The notes under the pieces are model-generated. The model did no database searches, was not told the origin of the DNA, and saw only the letters and a list, made by a program, of their open reading frames with translations. The translations under genes were made by a program, and so were the position numbers. From Alicyclobacillus sp. (lineage in GTDB: Bacteria; Bacillota; Bacilli; Alicyclobacillales; Alicyclobacillaceae): DNA of 64,000 nt. Below, in pieces: positions 43,541 through 52,027 of the stretch. The stretch is taken from the NCBI GenBank assembly GCA_023511295.1, contig JAIMBT010000006.1, positions 62,001 to 126,000 of the forward strand, written 5' to 3'. Position 1 is the stretch's first letter; every line of letters starts with the position of its first letter.

Positions 43541-43589
43541 TTTCAACGTTTTGTGTGGCGAGGTCGGTCTGGCTATCGGAACGCTCACA

Positions 43590-44882
43590 TCAGTCCCTGT
43601 CGAAGTCTCGAAACAGCCGCCCGTAGAGGAGCGTGGAGCACAGCTGTAAACCGGCGGTCAGAAAGAAGGGAAGGGACAGGCTGCCGACGTCGTACAGGGA
43701 CCCCGAGATGGACGGTCCAATGGCCGACGTGGCGCGCATCGCGAGTGAGTTCATACTGACCGAGAACCCGCGCCGCTTGTCCCGCGTCAAGCTGCTGCTG
43801 AGTGCGGACCGGGCCCCTTGCGTGCCGCGGCTGAAGGCTGACCGGACGATGTAGATGACCGATGCCAGCCAAAACGACCGCGCCAGGGGGAGCAACAGCA
43901 TCATCAGGATGCCGAACAACTGCAGCCACACCACAGACCGGACCATCCCGAACCGCTGCGTCAGGGCGCCCGTCAAGACCGAGGAGACACCGGTGAAGAC
44001 GAAAGACAGCGCGAGCGTGACGCCCACCGCCGCGGCAGACACGCCGAACTTCGCTGCGAACCAGTACGACATGAGCGGCCCGACGAAACCGATGGCCAAG
44101 CCGTTCAACATGTTGACAAGGGCCAGTTTCGCCATGTTGCGGTTCTCCTGCCGACGGACCCGCTCCTCGTCGTGGACCGGCCCACCTACTTCCCCTCCCC
44201 GCGGCGTCGGCGTCTGTGGAGCGGCTGACTCGACTGCCGCTGCACGCCCTTCCTCAACACGCGCAGGCGACCGCGAGGCACGGTCAGCCCTGTGCCGTTC
44301 AGAAGGCGCCGTCGCAATCACCACAACGCATGCGGCCGATGCGATGCACATCAGGATGAACAAGGGGCGGAAGCTGGCGGGTGAGAGGAGACCGTTGCTC
44401 CACAACCGCGGTAAGCCAGCCAGTAGGCAACCGGCCGCCATGCCGAAAAAGCCGAGCGCCGTGTTGACGCTGAACACCCGTCCGCGGTCAGATCTCGGCA
44501 CATGCGCCGCCATCCACGCCTGTTCGGCCGGCGTAAACGGCCCAGCCGCGCCGTTTTGCCCGCGCCCGAATCCCGTGAGCACGATGACGATAGATAACAG
44601 TGTTGCATTGGTGCTCACCGTCAACAAAGCGGCAGCGACCACGGTCAGACATTCATACACCAATAGGAACGGCTTGCGCCCGATACGGTCGCTGAGTACA
44701 CCGACCAGCAAGATGAGCACCGCCCCGACCAAACCAGCCGTGGCGAGGACACTTCCGATAGCCGTGCCCGACCAGTGCAGGGACTTCAGGTACAGCGCCA
44801 GGTCCACGACAGCGATGCCCTGGCTGATGCTGCGCAGAACCCTCGCCAATTGGAGGTGCAAGACGGTACGATCTCGATTCAC
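43590..44882 (-). CDS. Major facilitator transporter of unknown substrate
   Basis: The 430-residue protein has about 12 membrane segments, motif A-like GVLSDRIGRKPF, and a long hydrophilic loop between halves (residues ~195-245, Arg/Glu/Pro-rich). The motif FGRGQNGAAGPFTPAEQAW is unusual and may mark a subgroup. Substrate is not apparent. GTG 44882 has only a distant GGTGAAGG upstream. A TATACT hexamer (44943-44948, minus strand) is a possible -10 box, and a pair of palindromes lies further upstream, suggesting a repressor-controlled gene. Confidence 0.8.
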   Translation of the reverse strand: MNRDRTVLHLQLARVLRSISQGIAVVDLALYLKSLHWSGTAIGSVLATAGLVGAVLILLVGVLSDRIGRKPFLLVYECLTVVAAALLTVSTNATLLSIVIVLTGFGRGQNGAAGPFTPAEQAWMAAHVPRSDRGRVFSVNTALGFFGMAAGCLLAGLPRLWSNGLLSPASFRPLFILMCIASAACVVVIATAPSERHRADRASRSPARVEEGRAAAVESAAPQTPTPRGGEVGGPVHDEERVRRQENRNMAKLALVNMLNGLAIGFVGPLMSYWFAAKFGVSAAAVGVTLALSFVFTGVSSVLTGALTQRFGMVRSVVWLQLFGILMMLLLPLARSFWLASVIYIVRSAFSRGTQGARSALSSSLTRDKRRGFSVSMNSLAMRATSAIGPSISGSLYDVGSLSLPFFLTAGLQLCSTLLYGRLFRDFDRD

Positions 44883-45003
44883 CGTAAACAGATGCCTTCA
44901 CCCCCCCGTCCTGTTGACCACTCCCGGCTGCTCTTCTTCTGCAGTATACGCCGCCAGCAGCGCCGTCCCTCCCGGACGGTCCAGCGATGCCCGCCGAGAC
45001 TCG

Positions 45004-45073
45004 TAGCGGAACGCCGTTCCGCTATGTGGGACAGGATGGGCCCTTGCCAGCTCCATAGCGGAACCGCGTTCCC
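45004..45073. repeat. Pair of related palindromes upstream of the MFS gene
   Basis: The first, at 45004-45024, is fully symmetrical about GCGGAACGCCGTTCCGC. The second, at 45056-45073, reads TAGCGGAACCGCGTTCC. Both share TAGCGGAAC and a GGAAC-N3-GTTCC core; the cores start 52 bases apart, about five helical turns. They lie between the FTR1 stop and the MFS start, in the likely control region of the MFS gene. Confidence 0.6.
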
Positions 45074-45094
45074 TTGTGCCACGGCAGCTCGCCT

Positions 45095-45922
45095 TCAGGC
45101 GCGAGCCGCTGTTTGCGCTGGCCGCCCGCTGCCCCGGTTGAACAGGACCAGCGCAACCGCCAGGTAGACGACCCACACGGCCGCCTGCAGGACGCTCGGG
45201 TGGTCCGAGTAGCCGATCAGCGCATGCAGGACACTGCCGACAACACTGTGGGCACTGAGAACACTCGAGAGGTCGTAGGCATACGCGGTCGGGTGCCAGA
45301 TCCCTGCCTCTGCGGCCGAGTGCACCGCGTTGCCGAGCAACCCTGCTGCGACGACAATCAGCGCATTGCCCATGATGCGAAAGAAGCGGTTCAGGTTTAA
45401 CCTGGCCGTTCCGCGGTAGATGGACCAACCCACTGCCGCCGCAATCGCGAGACCTGCCAACGCCCCCCACGCGACCGGGCTGGCCTGATGGCCTTGGTCG
45501 GCGATGGCGAGCAGGAACATCACCAATTCCAGTACCTCGCGGATGACGGTGATGAACGCCAGAAAGACAATCTGCCACACGCCGCCCCGATGAACCGCGG
45601 CGTCAACCCGTCCTTGAATCACCCGCCCTAACGAGCGACTGTTCTGCTTCATCCAGAAGGTCATGTAGGACAGGATTCCGACTGCGACCAGAAACACGCC
45701 GGTCTCCAGGTCTGCCTGACCGCTCCACTCCTGTTCCCCGGTGACGACGTACAGGACACTGCCGAGCGCACCGGCCAGGACCAGAGCGGCTCCAGAGCCG
45801 AGCCAGACATATTTGAAATGCTGCCGCTGCGACAGTTTCTTGAGGTACGCGAAGATGATGCCGAGAATCAGCGAGATCTCGAGCCCTTCTCGAAGGGCCA
45901 CCAACAACGCCGTCACAAGCAC
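45095..45922 (-). CDS. FTR1-family iron permease
   Basis: The 275-residue membrane protein has seven predicted helices and two REGLE-type iron-binding motifs, REGLE near residue 11 and REVLE near residue 128, as in FTR1/EfeU. It carries iron across the membrane, usually oxidised by a partner protein (EfeO/EfeB or a multicopper oxidase), but no partner is present nearby. GTG 45922 was chosen because GGGGGA lies 7 bases upstream. An in-frame ATG at 45973 would add 17 residues without a ribosome site. A promoter within an AT-rich region lies ~100 bases upstream. Confidence 0.9.
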   Translation of the reverse strand: MLVTALLVALREGLEISLILGIIFAYLKKLSQRQHFKYVWLGSGAALVLAGALGSVLYVVTGEQEWSGQADLETGVFLVAVGILSYMTFWMKQNSRSLGRVIQGRVDAAVHRGGVWQIVFLAFITVIREVLELVMFLLAIADQGHQASPVAWGALAGLAIAAAVGWSIYRGTARLNLNRFFRIMGNALIVVAAGLLGNAVHSAAEAGIWHPTAYAYDLSSVLSAHSVVGSVLHALIGYSDHPSVLQAAVWVVYLAVALVLFNRGSGRPAQTAARA

Positions 45923-46024
45923 AAGACATTCCCCCAGTCGATGCGCTATGATGTTGAGTAAACGAGTCAACATTACGGGACGCTCGTTCGCAGACCGGAG
46001 ACACCCCGGCGTTTGACGCGCCTT

Positions 46025-46053
46025 ACTCTACACTAACCATATGTATTAGTCAA
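46025..46053 (-). promoter_or_regulatory. Promoter and symmetrical element upstream of the FTR1 gene
   Basis: On the minus strand TTGACT (46048-46053) and TAGAGT (46025-46030) are 17 bases apart. TTAGT-ATTG-ACTAA overlaps the -35 box as an inverted repeat, and a further GGTTAG lies in the spacer. The AT-rich symmetry resembles sites of DtxR/IdeR-type metal regulators, but the match is loose. Confidence 0.5.
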
Positions 46054-46179
46054 TACTAACCGACAGACCGGTGCTCCGGCAGAAAGGGTGGGGGGCCGTG
46101 ATCGGATTCACAGTCGGTTGTGCGCCCATGAGATATGCTCGTCACTGCCGAAGGATGAATCACAAAGGGGCTGGGTACA

Positions 46180-46539
46180 GTGCGCGTTCGGGAACACTTC
46201 TTGTTAGGTACAGACACCGCGACCATCACGGTGACAGCGAAGGGCGATTGCGCGCGAGATGCGCTGTTTCGGCACGCCGTGGCCAGTATCTTGACACGCT
46301 ACCAAGAGGAGTTTGGCGAGGAAGCGTGTCGCGCCTTTATGCAGCAGCTTGCACGCGCCCCGCTGCAGCCATCCACGTGGCGGTTGCAGCCAGAGGATTC
46401 CTGCTGGAGTGTGGCCGCGGCATCGAATCCCTCGCTCACGGCATCGAACCCATCGTCCGCAGCAGCAGGGCCAGCATCCAACGGGCGGATGGCGTCCGAT
46501 TCACAGGACGGACACCGCGCATCGAGCGGTTCCGTCTGA
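46180..46539 (+). CDS. Hypothetical protein
   Basis: A 119-residue frame begins with GTG 46180, 8 bases or so after AAAGGGGCTGGG. The first ~60 residues look folded and mixed alpha/beta (FLLGTDTATITVTAKGD, then an acidic helix RYQEEFGEEACRAFMQQ). The rest is Ser/Ala-rich and low-complexity. No family is recognised. The stop overlaps the first copy of a 24-base direct repeat upstream of the Rieske gene. It may be a minor or spurious gene. Confidence 0.4.
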   Translation: MRVREHFLLGTDTATITVTAKGDCARDALFRHAVASILTRYQEEFGEEACRAFMQQLARAPLQPSTWRLQPEDSCWSVAAASNPSLTASNPSSAAAGPASNGRMASDSQDGHRASSGSV

Positions 46540-46604
46540 TACACTGTCGGCTGTGACCCGCTGACGTGCAGTGCGGTGAGGTCTGATAGACTGTCGGCTG
46601 TGAC
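46534..46604. repeat. Tandem direct repeat upstream of the Rieske gene
   Basis: Two 24-base copies (46534-46557 and 46581-46604) differ at one position and share CTGTCGGCTGTGAC. The repeat period is 47 bases. The bases that follow each copy also look alike (CCGCTGACGT and GGGTCGACGT). The second copy ends 33 bases before the Rieske ATG. Confidence 0.7.
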
Positions 46605-46637
46605 GGGTCGACGTACGGATGGGAGGAGACAGGACCT

Positions 46638-46946
46638 ATGGCGTGGATCGACATCGGCGAAGAATCGGATATCCCGGTCGGCAACATGCGGTATTATTCC
46701 ATACAAGACATCGAGTTGGACGTCTACCACCTGGAGGACGGGTGGTTCGCCACGGCCGACCTGTGTACGCACGAGGACTGCTCGCTGTCTGAAGGCGACA
46801 TCGAGGGCAACGAGATTGTCTGCTGGTGCCACGGCGGAGCGTTTGACATCCGCACGGGCGCTGCGACGCGGATGCCCTGCGTGCGGCCGGTCGAGACGTT
46901 TCCCGTCCGCGTACGAGACGGCCGGATTGAGGTCGATGTGGACTAG
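46638..46946 (+). CDS. Rieske-type [2Fe-2S] ferredoxin
   Basis: The 102-residue soluble protein has both halves of the Rieske motif: Cys43 and His45 in CTHEDCSL, and Cys62 and His65 in CWCHGGAFD. The pair binds one [2Fe-2S] cluster with two Cys and two His. Small, free-standing Rieske proteins of this type donate electrons to oxygenases or act in redox sensing; no oxygenase gene is adjacent except the dead P450 remnant 16 kb away. ATG 46638 follows GGGAGGAGACAGGACCT. It precedes a CorA-type gene by 21 bases, and the two are likely cotranscribed. Confidence 0.92.
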   Translation: MAWIDIGEESDIPVGNMRYYSIQDIELDVYHLEDGWFATADLCTHEDCSLSEGDIEGNEIVCWCHGGAFDIRTGAATRMPCVRPVETFPVRVRDGRIEVDVD

Positions 46947-46967
46947 CCGCGGTCGAAAGGACCGGGC

Positions 46968-47915
46968 GTGCCGATTGGGGTGCTTGGATGGATGCTGGTC
47001 TATCATAACGGAGCCGTCACGGAGGCCGACGCGCATCGGGTCGCGGAGGGCTCCGTCGGCTTCATCTGGATGGAGAATCCAGATGTCGCGACCGTGGAGA
47101 CGGTCTTGCGGGAGACGTACCAATGCCACCCGCTGGTGGTGGACGACTGCTTGCACATGGACCAGCGTCCCAAGGTCGATGTCTATCCAGATCACGCCTA
47201 TCTGCCGTTTTACGTATTGGCGGATCGAGGGCGGTTGCTGGAGATTGCCATCGTCATCGGATCGAACTTCGTCATCTGCATTTCCAAAGAACACGTACCG
47301 TTTCTGGCAGATCTACGGAAGGAATTCTTGCGTTCGCCGAACCGCATGAACAGCAGTGGTATCATCCTCTACCACATTCTCGACGCGTGCGTCCATGGGT
47401 ACCTGGACTACGTCGACAGAATCGAGGCGCGCATCAACGACCTCGAAAACCGGTTGATAGAAGACCCGTACGTGTCCATCGCCGAGACCGTGTTTCGGAT
47501 GAAGCGGCGCTTGCATAAGCTGCGCAAGATCTTCTCCGGCGAACGGGACCTGATGACGGTGTTGCGACACTCCGACTTCCCGTACACCGCGGAAGAGTCG
47601 AGCGTCTACCTGGGCGATGTCTACGACCACCTGAACCGTGTGGTGGAGGAGATCGACACGTTCCGCGACACCATCACCGGTCTGATTGATATGCAGACGA
47701 ACATCAAAGGAGACCGAATGAACGCCACCATCAAGACGCTCACAGTCGTCAGCATGTTCTTTCTGCCGGCTTCGTTCATCGTCGGGTTGTACGGGATCAA
47801 CGTCAAAGGCGTCCCGGAGTACCGGTGGTCGTGGGGCTACGGGTGGGTCTGGGGCTGGATCATCGTCAGCACGGTCAGCATGTGGTGGTACTTCAAGAAG
47901 AAAAAGTGGTTTTAA
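46968..47915 (+). CDS. corA: CorA-family divalent metal channel with GIN in place of GMN
   Basis: The 315-residue protein has a long cytosolic N-terminal domain, an acidic helix region, and two C-terminal membrane helices (VVSMFFLPASFIVGLYGI and WGWIIVSTVSMWWYF). The selectivity loop reads YGINVKGVPEY where magnesium channels have YGMNF. A GIN loop occurs in ZntB-type relatives that move zinc, so the transported metal is open. The C-terminus FKKKKWF is normal for CorA. GTG 46968 lies after AAAGGA by 6 bases. It follows the Rieske gene by 21 bases. Confidence 0.9.
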   Translation: MPIGVLGWMLVYHNGAVTEADAHRVAEGSVGFIWMENPDVATVETVLRETYQCHPLVVDDCLHMDQRPKVDVYPDHAYLPFYVLADRGRLLEIAIVIGSNFVICISKEHVPFLADLRKEFLRSPNRMNSSGIILYHILDACVHGYLDYVDRIEARINDLENRLIEDPYVSIAETVFRMKRRLHKLRKIFSGERDLMTVLRHSDFPYTAEESSVYLGDVYDHLNRVVEEIDTFRDTITGLIDMQTNIKGDRMNATIKTLTVVSMFFLPASFIVGLYGINVKGVPEYRWSWGYGWVWGWIIVSTVSMWWYFKKKKWF

Positions 47916-47987
47916 GCGGACGGACCGGCGCCAGCCGCATGGAGACGGGACCCCGTTTGCAGCCAAAAGGAGATGAGGCTTCCTCCA

Positions 47988-48018
47988 CCTCCCCGCGACC
48001 GCTTCCGAGCGGGGGAGG
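47988..48018. terminator. Bidirectional terminator between corA and the response regulator
   Basis: CCTCCCCGC (47988-47996) pairs with GCGGGGGAGG (48009-48018) around a 12-base loop, immediately before the stop of the converging regulator gene. Confidence 0.55.
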
Positions 48019-48732
48019 CTAGGTCTCGAGGTAGGGTGCGACCACCGTGCGCCGCGCCGGGTTGAACCGGTAGCGAAAGCTCGGGCGCCCGACGGAACGG
48101 TACTCGAGCTCGACCGTGAGGACGCCGAGACTCTGCAGGAAATAGAGGTATTTCCGCATCGAGACGCGGGAAATCCCAACGGACGCGGCGAGGGTATCCG
48201 TGGTGAAGGACGCATCCTCCAGCCGGTCAATGGCCTCCACCACGTGCTGCAGGGTAGCCTTCGTAATGCCTTTTGGCAACTGCGCGGGCGGCGGCGCCGT
48301 GCGTCTGCGCAAGATCCACTCGTCGAGGTCCCGCTGGCTGAGGTGCGGTCCCCCACGGAGGACGCTGCGCTCTCGTTGATAGGCACCAAGGGCAACCCGG
48401 AACCGCTCGAACTCGAAGGGCTTGATGAGGCAGTCGACGGCGCCCAACCGCAGCGCCTCCTGGATACTCGCGATGTCGCTGGCCGCGGTGATGACCATCA
48501 CGTCGACCGCTCGCCGCATGCTGCGAATCTGCTGGAGGACGTCGAGACCGCTGTCACCCGGCATGAAGATGTCGAGCAGCACGAGGTCTATCGGCAGCGC
48601 CTCCAACTGCCGCAGGGCCTCGTCACCTCGGGCTGCGACCCCCACGCACTGGAAACCCGGCACCATCTCCACATACCGCCTGTTGATCTCTGCGACCATC
48701 GGGTCGTCGTCCACCACCAACACCCGAATCAT
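48019..48732 (-). CDS. CitB/DcuR-type response regulator
   Basis: The 237-residue regulator has an N-terminal receiver domain (VLVVDDDPMVAEINRRYVE, phosphoacceptor aspartate in LVLLDIFMPGDSGLDVL, switch lysine in CLIKPFEFERF). The C-terminal region is a winged/helix-turn-helix type (TDTLAASVGISRVSMRKYLYFLQ) as in the CitB/DctR group. Its ATG overlaps the stop of the kinase gene (ATGA). It likely activates the divergent MFS importer in response to an organic acid. Confidence 0.92.
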   Translation of the reverse strand: MIRVLVVDDDPMVAEINRRYVEMVPGFQCVGVAARGDEALRQLEALPIDLVLLDIFMPGDSGLDVLQQIRSMRRAVDVMVITAASDIASIQEALRLGAVDCLIKPFEFERFRVALGAYQRERSVLRGGPHLSQRDLDEWILRRRTAPPPAQLPKGITKATLQHVVEAIDRLEDASFTTDTLAASVGISRVSMRKYLYFLQSLGVLTVELEYRSVGRPSFRYRFNPARRTVVAPYLET

Positions 48733-50333
48733 CGCGCGTCACCGCCTCTCGGATAGGGCAGGACGACGGTGAACACAGTCCCGCCTGACCCGGTTGTATA
48801 GTCCATCGTACCCTGCAGCGCGCGCACGCGCTGCAGGACCAAGTACAGCCCAAATCCCCGGTTGTCTCCCTTCGTCGAGACGCCCTGTTCGAACAGTTGC
48901 TCCCGAACATCCGCCCGAATGCCACCGCCGCTGTCGGCGACGCGGATGGTCAAACGGCCGGGACGGTACAGCAACTCGAGGTCCACCTGTTTCACAGGGC
49001 AAGACGCCACGGCTTCAAGGGCGTTGTCCACCAGGTTGCCGACGATGGTGATGAGGTCATCGAGCAGGGTGGAATCTTCCGGAACCGCGAGGGCCGCCTC
49101 CGCCGGGCCCAGGTTCAGGTCGACGCCCCGCTCCCGCGCATAGCTCATTTTACTTAACAGGAAACCTGCCAGGGCGGGGTCCTTCACCCGTTTGGTCACA
49201 GACCCGACCTCCAACTGGTACCGATGGGTCACCTCTTCCACGTAGGCCGACAGCTGGTCGTACCGCTGCAATCGGACGATACCCAGAATGACGTGCAGTT
49301 TGTTCATGAACTCGTGGGCCTGTGCGCGCAGCGCGTCCGCGTACCGTTTGACCCCTGTCAGCTGTTCCATGAGGGATTTCAGTTCCGATTTGTCCCGGAA
49401 CGTCGCAATCGCACCGACCACTTGCCGGTTCACGGTCACAGGCACCCGATTCACAATCAGCGTGCGGCCGTTGACCTCCAGTTCCTGGTCGACTTCCTCG
49501 GTCCCAGATTCCAGTACACGGCGCAGTCTCGACGGCGGCAGGTAATCCTCCACGTGCTGCCCCACCGGGTTGTCCATCAGCCCGACCCGACGGAACAATT
49601 CCTTCGCCGTCGCGTTCGCGACGACGATGGTCCCGGTCCGATCCACCGCGAGAATCCCCTCCCGCACAGCCTCGAGCATGGCGTTGCGCTCCTCCCAGAG
49701 GCGGGCGATTTCGTACGGTTCCAGCCCAAACAGCGTGCGTTTGATGCGGCGCGACAGCCAGACGGCCCCCACAATCCCGACGAGCGCGCCCACTCCAGCC
49801 CCTAAGTAGATGATGCCCTCGCTCTGTGCGACCGTGGTGTCGACCTTGTCCATCATGATACCGACGGAGACCACACCCACCTGTCGTCCGTTCGCATCGC
49901 GGACCGGGACGAACGCGCGCATCGATGGGCCCAGGGTGCCGGTCGCCACCGACACGTACGTTTGGCCGTGCAGGGCCCGGAATTCGTCGCCCCCGACGAA
50001 CGGCTTGCCAATCAAGGCCTCGTTCGGGTGGGACAGTCGAATATGGTGCATGTTCATCACCACGATGAAACGCACGTGCGTCGCACGCTCCAACGTCGTT
50101 GTGAACGGCTCGACCGCGGACGTGTCCCCCCGCCCGTCGAGGGCGGCAATCACGAGCGGGGTGTGTGCGGTCATTTCCGCGACGTCCATGGCCTTGTCGG
50201 CCAAGTCATTTCTCGCATTGGCAGCTTCTTTGATGCCTATCAGAACCCCCGTCATGGCGATGGAGATGCCCACCACCAAACAGACCAACAGGGTGATCAC
50301 GGTTTGCAGAGACAGGTGACGGATGTGCTTCAT
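48729..50333 (-). CDS. CitA/DcuS-type sensor histidine kinase
   Basis: The 534-residue membrane kinase has TM1 at residues 10-33, an extracytoplasmic PAS (PDC) domain with FIVVMNMHHIRLSHPN and VPVRDANGRQVGVVSVG typical of carboxylate sensors, TM2 near 170-190, a cytoplasmic PAS domain, and the unusual H-box HEFMNKLHVILGI characteristic of CitA/DcuS. A HATPase domain with NLVDNALEAV and GFGLYLV ends it. Family members sense citrate, malate or C4-dicarboxylates. The regulator gene overlaps its stop. It is divergent from an ACS-family importer. Confidence 0.94.
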   Translation of the reverse strand: MKHIRHLSLQTVITLLVCLVVGISIAMTGVLIGIKEAANARNDLADKAMDVAEMTAHTPLVIAALDGRGDTSAVEPFTTTLERATHVRFIVVMNMHHIRLSHPNEALIGKPFVGGDEFRALHGQTYVSVATGTLGPSMRAFVPVRDANGRQVGVVSVGIMMDKVDTTVAQSEGIIYLGAGVGALVGIVGAVWLSRRIKRTLFGLEPYEIARLWEERNAMLEAVREGILAVDRTGTIVVANATAKELFRRVGLMDNPVGQHVEDYLPPSRLRRVLESGTEEVDQELEVNGRTLIVNRVPVTVNRQVVGAIATFRDKSELKSLMEQLTGVKRYADALRAQAHEFMNKLHVILGIVRLQRYDQLSAYVEEVTHRYQLEVGSVTKRVKDPALAGFLLSKMSYARERGVDLNLGPAEAALAVPEDSTLLDDLITIVGNLVDNALEAVASCPVKQVDLELLYRPGRLTIRVADSGGGIRADVREQLFEQGVSTKGDNRGFGLYLVLQRVRALQGTMDYTTGSGGTVFTVVLPYPRGGDAR

Positions 50334-50650
50334 AGTCCACTCCCAAGTCCGCGGATGGCATGGTCGCCGGACAGGCCAAGGGCGTAGCGCCCTGCGTTAC
50401 CCCCACTGTAGCGCAGATAGCTGCCTGGGCGCCCGAGAGATTCGGTTTTCTTAGTTACAAAATCGTTTCATTGATTACCCATTCTCGCGTTTGGCGTTTG
50501 CCCACGTCATATTGAGTAAGGAAGTTGGCGGTCTGGTTCCATGCCGCGGTGAAAGCGATTCCCACCCATCGTTCCGCTCCGCAAGCGGCGGTTCGATGTG
50601 GCGCCGCGGTCCCAACCGGCCTTCCATTACACGAGCAGAGGAGGATACTG
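50334..50650. other. Divergent control region, 317 bases
   Basis: It separates the sensor kinase gene from the ACS-family importer. The central 50450-50520 is AT-rich relative to its surroundings, with TTACAAAATCGTTTCATTGA-type runs, as expected of a binding region for a CitB-type activator. No strong sigma-A promoter was found. A small GGGCG/CGCCC stem lies near 50384-50396. No gene is seen. Confidence 0.45.
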
Positions 50651-51928
50651 TTGAAACCCACAAATGTTCGCTGGGGTGTCATCACGTTGCTGTTTTTCGC
50701 AACGACCATCAATTACCTTGACCGCACGAATTTATCCGTGGCGCTCCCGAAAATCGCCCAGAACTTTCATTGGGGGCCCGCAGCCGTCGGCGCCATTTCA
50801 TCGGCATTCCTTTTGTCCTACGCGCTGCTGCAGGTACCGGTTGGCGCGCTGATTGACCGGCTGGGCACAAAGGTCACCTACATCTGGTCTGTCATCATCT
50901 GGAGTTTGGCATCGATGGCGACGGCCATCGCGAACTCATTCGGTATGCTGTACGTCTTCCGGTTGATCCTCGGCGTCGGCGAGGCACCTGCCTTCCCGGC
51001 TGCGACCAAGACCGCGGCCGACTGGATTCCCCGCAAACAGCGCGGGATTGCAACCGGCTTCTTCACAGCCGGTGTGAACATGGGATCGGCCGTCGCTCTA
51101 CCGCTCGTCGCGTGGATTGTCACCGACTTCGGGTGGAAGACCTCGTTTGTCGTGACCGGGTTGATTGGCTTCGTGTGGCTCATCTTCTGGCTTGTCTTCT
51201 ACAAGGACCGCAACGTCAACCCCCGCGTCAACGAAGCGGAACGGGCTTTGATTGAAGCCGGTACCGAAAACGCTGCCGTCGAAGAGCAGAAGGTTCCGTT
51301 CGGACAGTTGCTGGCACGTAAGTCCACCTGGGGCTTGGTCCTCGGCTACTTCTGCCAGATCTACATCATGTACGTGTTCATCACCTGGCTGCCCAGCTAC
51401 CTCGTATCTGCCCGGCATATGAGCCTGCTCAAGACAGGCATCTACGGGATGCTGCCGTTCATGTTCGGTGCGGTCTTCGCGTTCCTCGGCGGGGTCGTAT
51501 CTGACAAGTGGGTTCGCGCGAACCGCAACGGGCGCAAGTACGCGATGGTCATCGGTTTGCTGTTCGGCGCCGCCGTAATTCCGGCCGTGTTCGTCAGCGC
51601 CTGGGCTTGGGCGTTGGTCTTCCTGACCATTGCAGAATCCGGCATCATGTTCAGCAACGGCGCGGCTTGGGGCGCGTGTTCGGAAATCGCGCCGAGAGGC
51701 CAAACGGCTTCCGTCGCCTCCATGCAGAACTTCGGCGGGAACGTCGGCGGCTACCTCGCGCCGCTCATCACGGGCATCTTGGTGCAGGCGTCGGGCAACT
51801 TCGTCTTCGCCCTCGTGTTGTCCGGCGTCATTGCCGTCCTCGGCGCCATCTTCTACTTCACGCTGCTGCCGGCCTCCAAGACGACGGAAGTGTACGGCGA
51901 CCGCGCACAGTCAACCCTCGGCGCTTAG
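50651..51928 (+). CDS. ACS-family (anion:cation symporter) MFS importer
   Basis: The 425-residue protein has 12 membrane segments. The N-terminus ATTINYLDRTNLSVALPKIA, motif GALIDRLGTK, and EAPAFPAATKTAADWIPRKQRGIATG are hallmarks of the ACS family, which imports hexuronates, glucarate, D-galactonate and other organic anions with protons. The substrate is probably an acidic sugar or organic acid. TTG 50651 lies 5 bases after AGAGGAGG. It is divergent from the CitA/CitB-type two-component pair that probably controls it, and ends at a strong bidirectional terminator. Confidence 0.92.
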   Translation: MKPTNVRWGVITLLFFATTINYLDRTNLSVALPKIAQNFHWGPAAVGAISSAFLLSYALLQVPVGALIDRLGTKVTYIWSVIIWSLASMATAIANSFGMLYVFRLILGVGEAPAFPAATKTAADWIPRKQRGIATGFFTAGVNMGSAVALPLVAWIVTDFGWKTSFVVTGLIGFVWLIFWLVFYKDRNVNPRVNEAERALIEAGTENAAVEEQKVPFGQLLARKSTWGLVLGYFCQIYIMYVFITWLPSYLVSARHMSLLKTGIYGMLPFMFGAVFAFLGGVVSDKWVRANRNGRKYAMVIGLLFGAAVIPAVFVSAWAWALVFLTIAESGIMFSNGAAWGACSEIAPRGQTASVASMQNFGGNVGGYLAPLITGILVQASGNFVFALVLSGVIAVLGAIFYFTLLPASKTTEVYGDRAQSTLGA

Positions 51929-51952
51929 CATCTCGCGGCGTCCGCCCGCGAA

Positions 51953-51991
51953 AATGCCGCACTCGGTCCGGATACGGCCGGGTGCGGCATT
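51953..51991. terminator. Strong bidirectional terminator
   Basis: AATGCCGCAC (51953-51962) pairs with GTGCGGCATT (51982-51991), with an inner CGG-CCG/CGG-CCG stem and a GATA loop. T-rich bases follow on the plus strand (CGTTTTC) and A-rich bases precede (CGAAAA), so it works in both directions between the importer and lplJ. Confidence 0.75.
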
Positions 51992-52027
51992 CGTTTTCGG
52001 GAATAGGTGCTGCGCTTCGCTGACGGG

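Noticed and set aside
45008-45020. LexA/SOS box reading of GGAAC-N3-GTTCC
   Set aside because: The Bacillus SOS box is GAAC-N4-GTTC. The spacer here is 3 bases in both copies and the neighbouring gene is a transporter.
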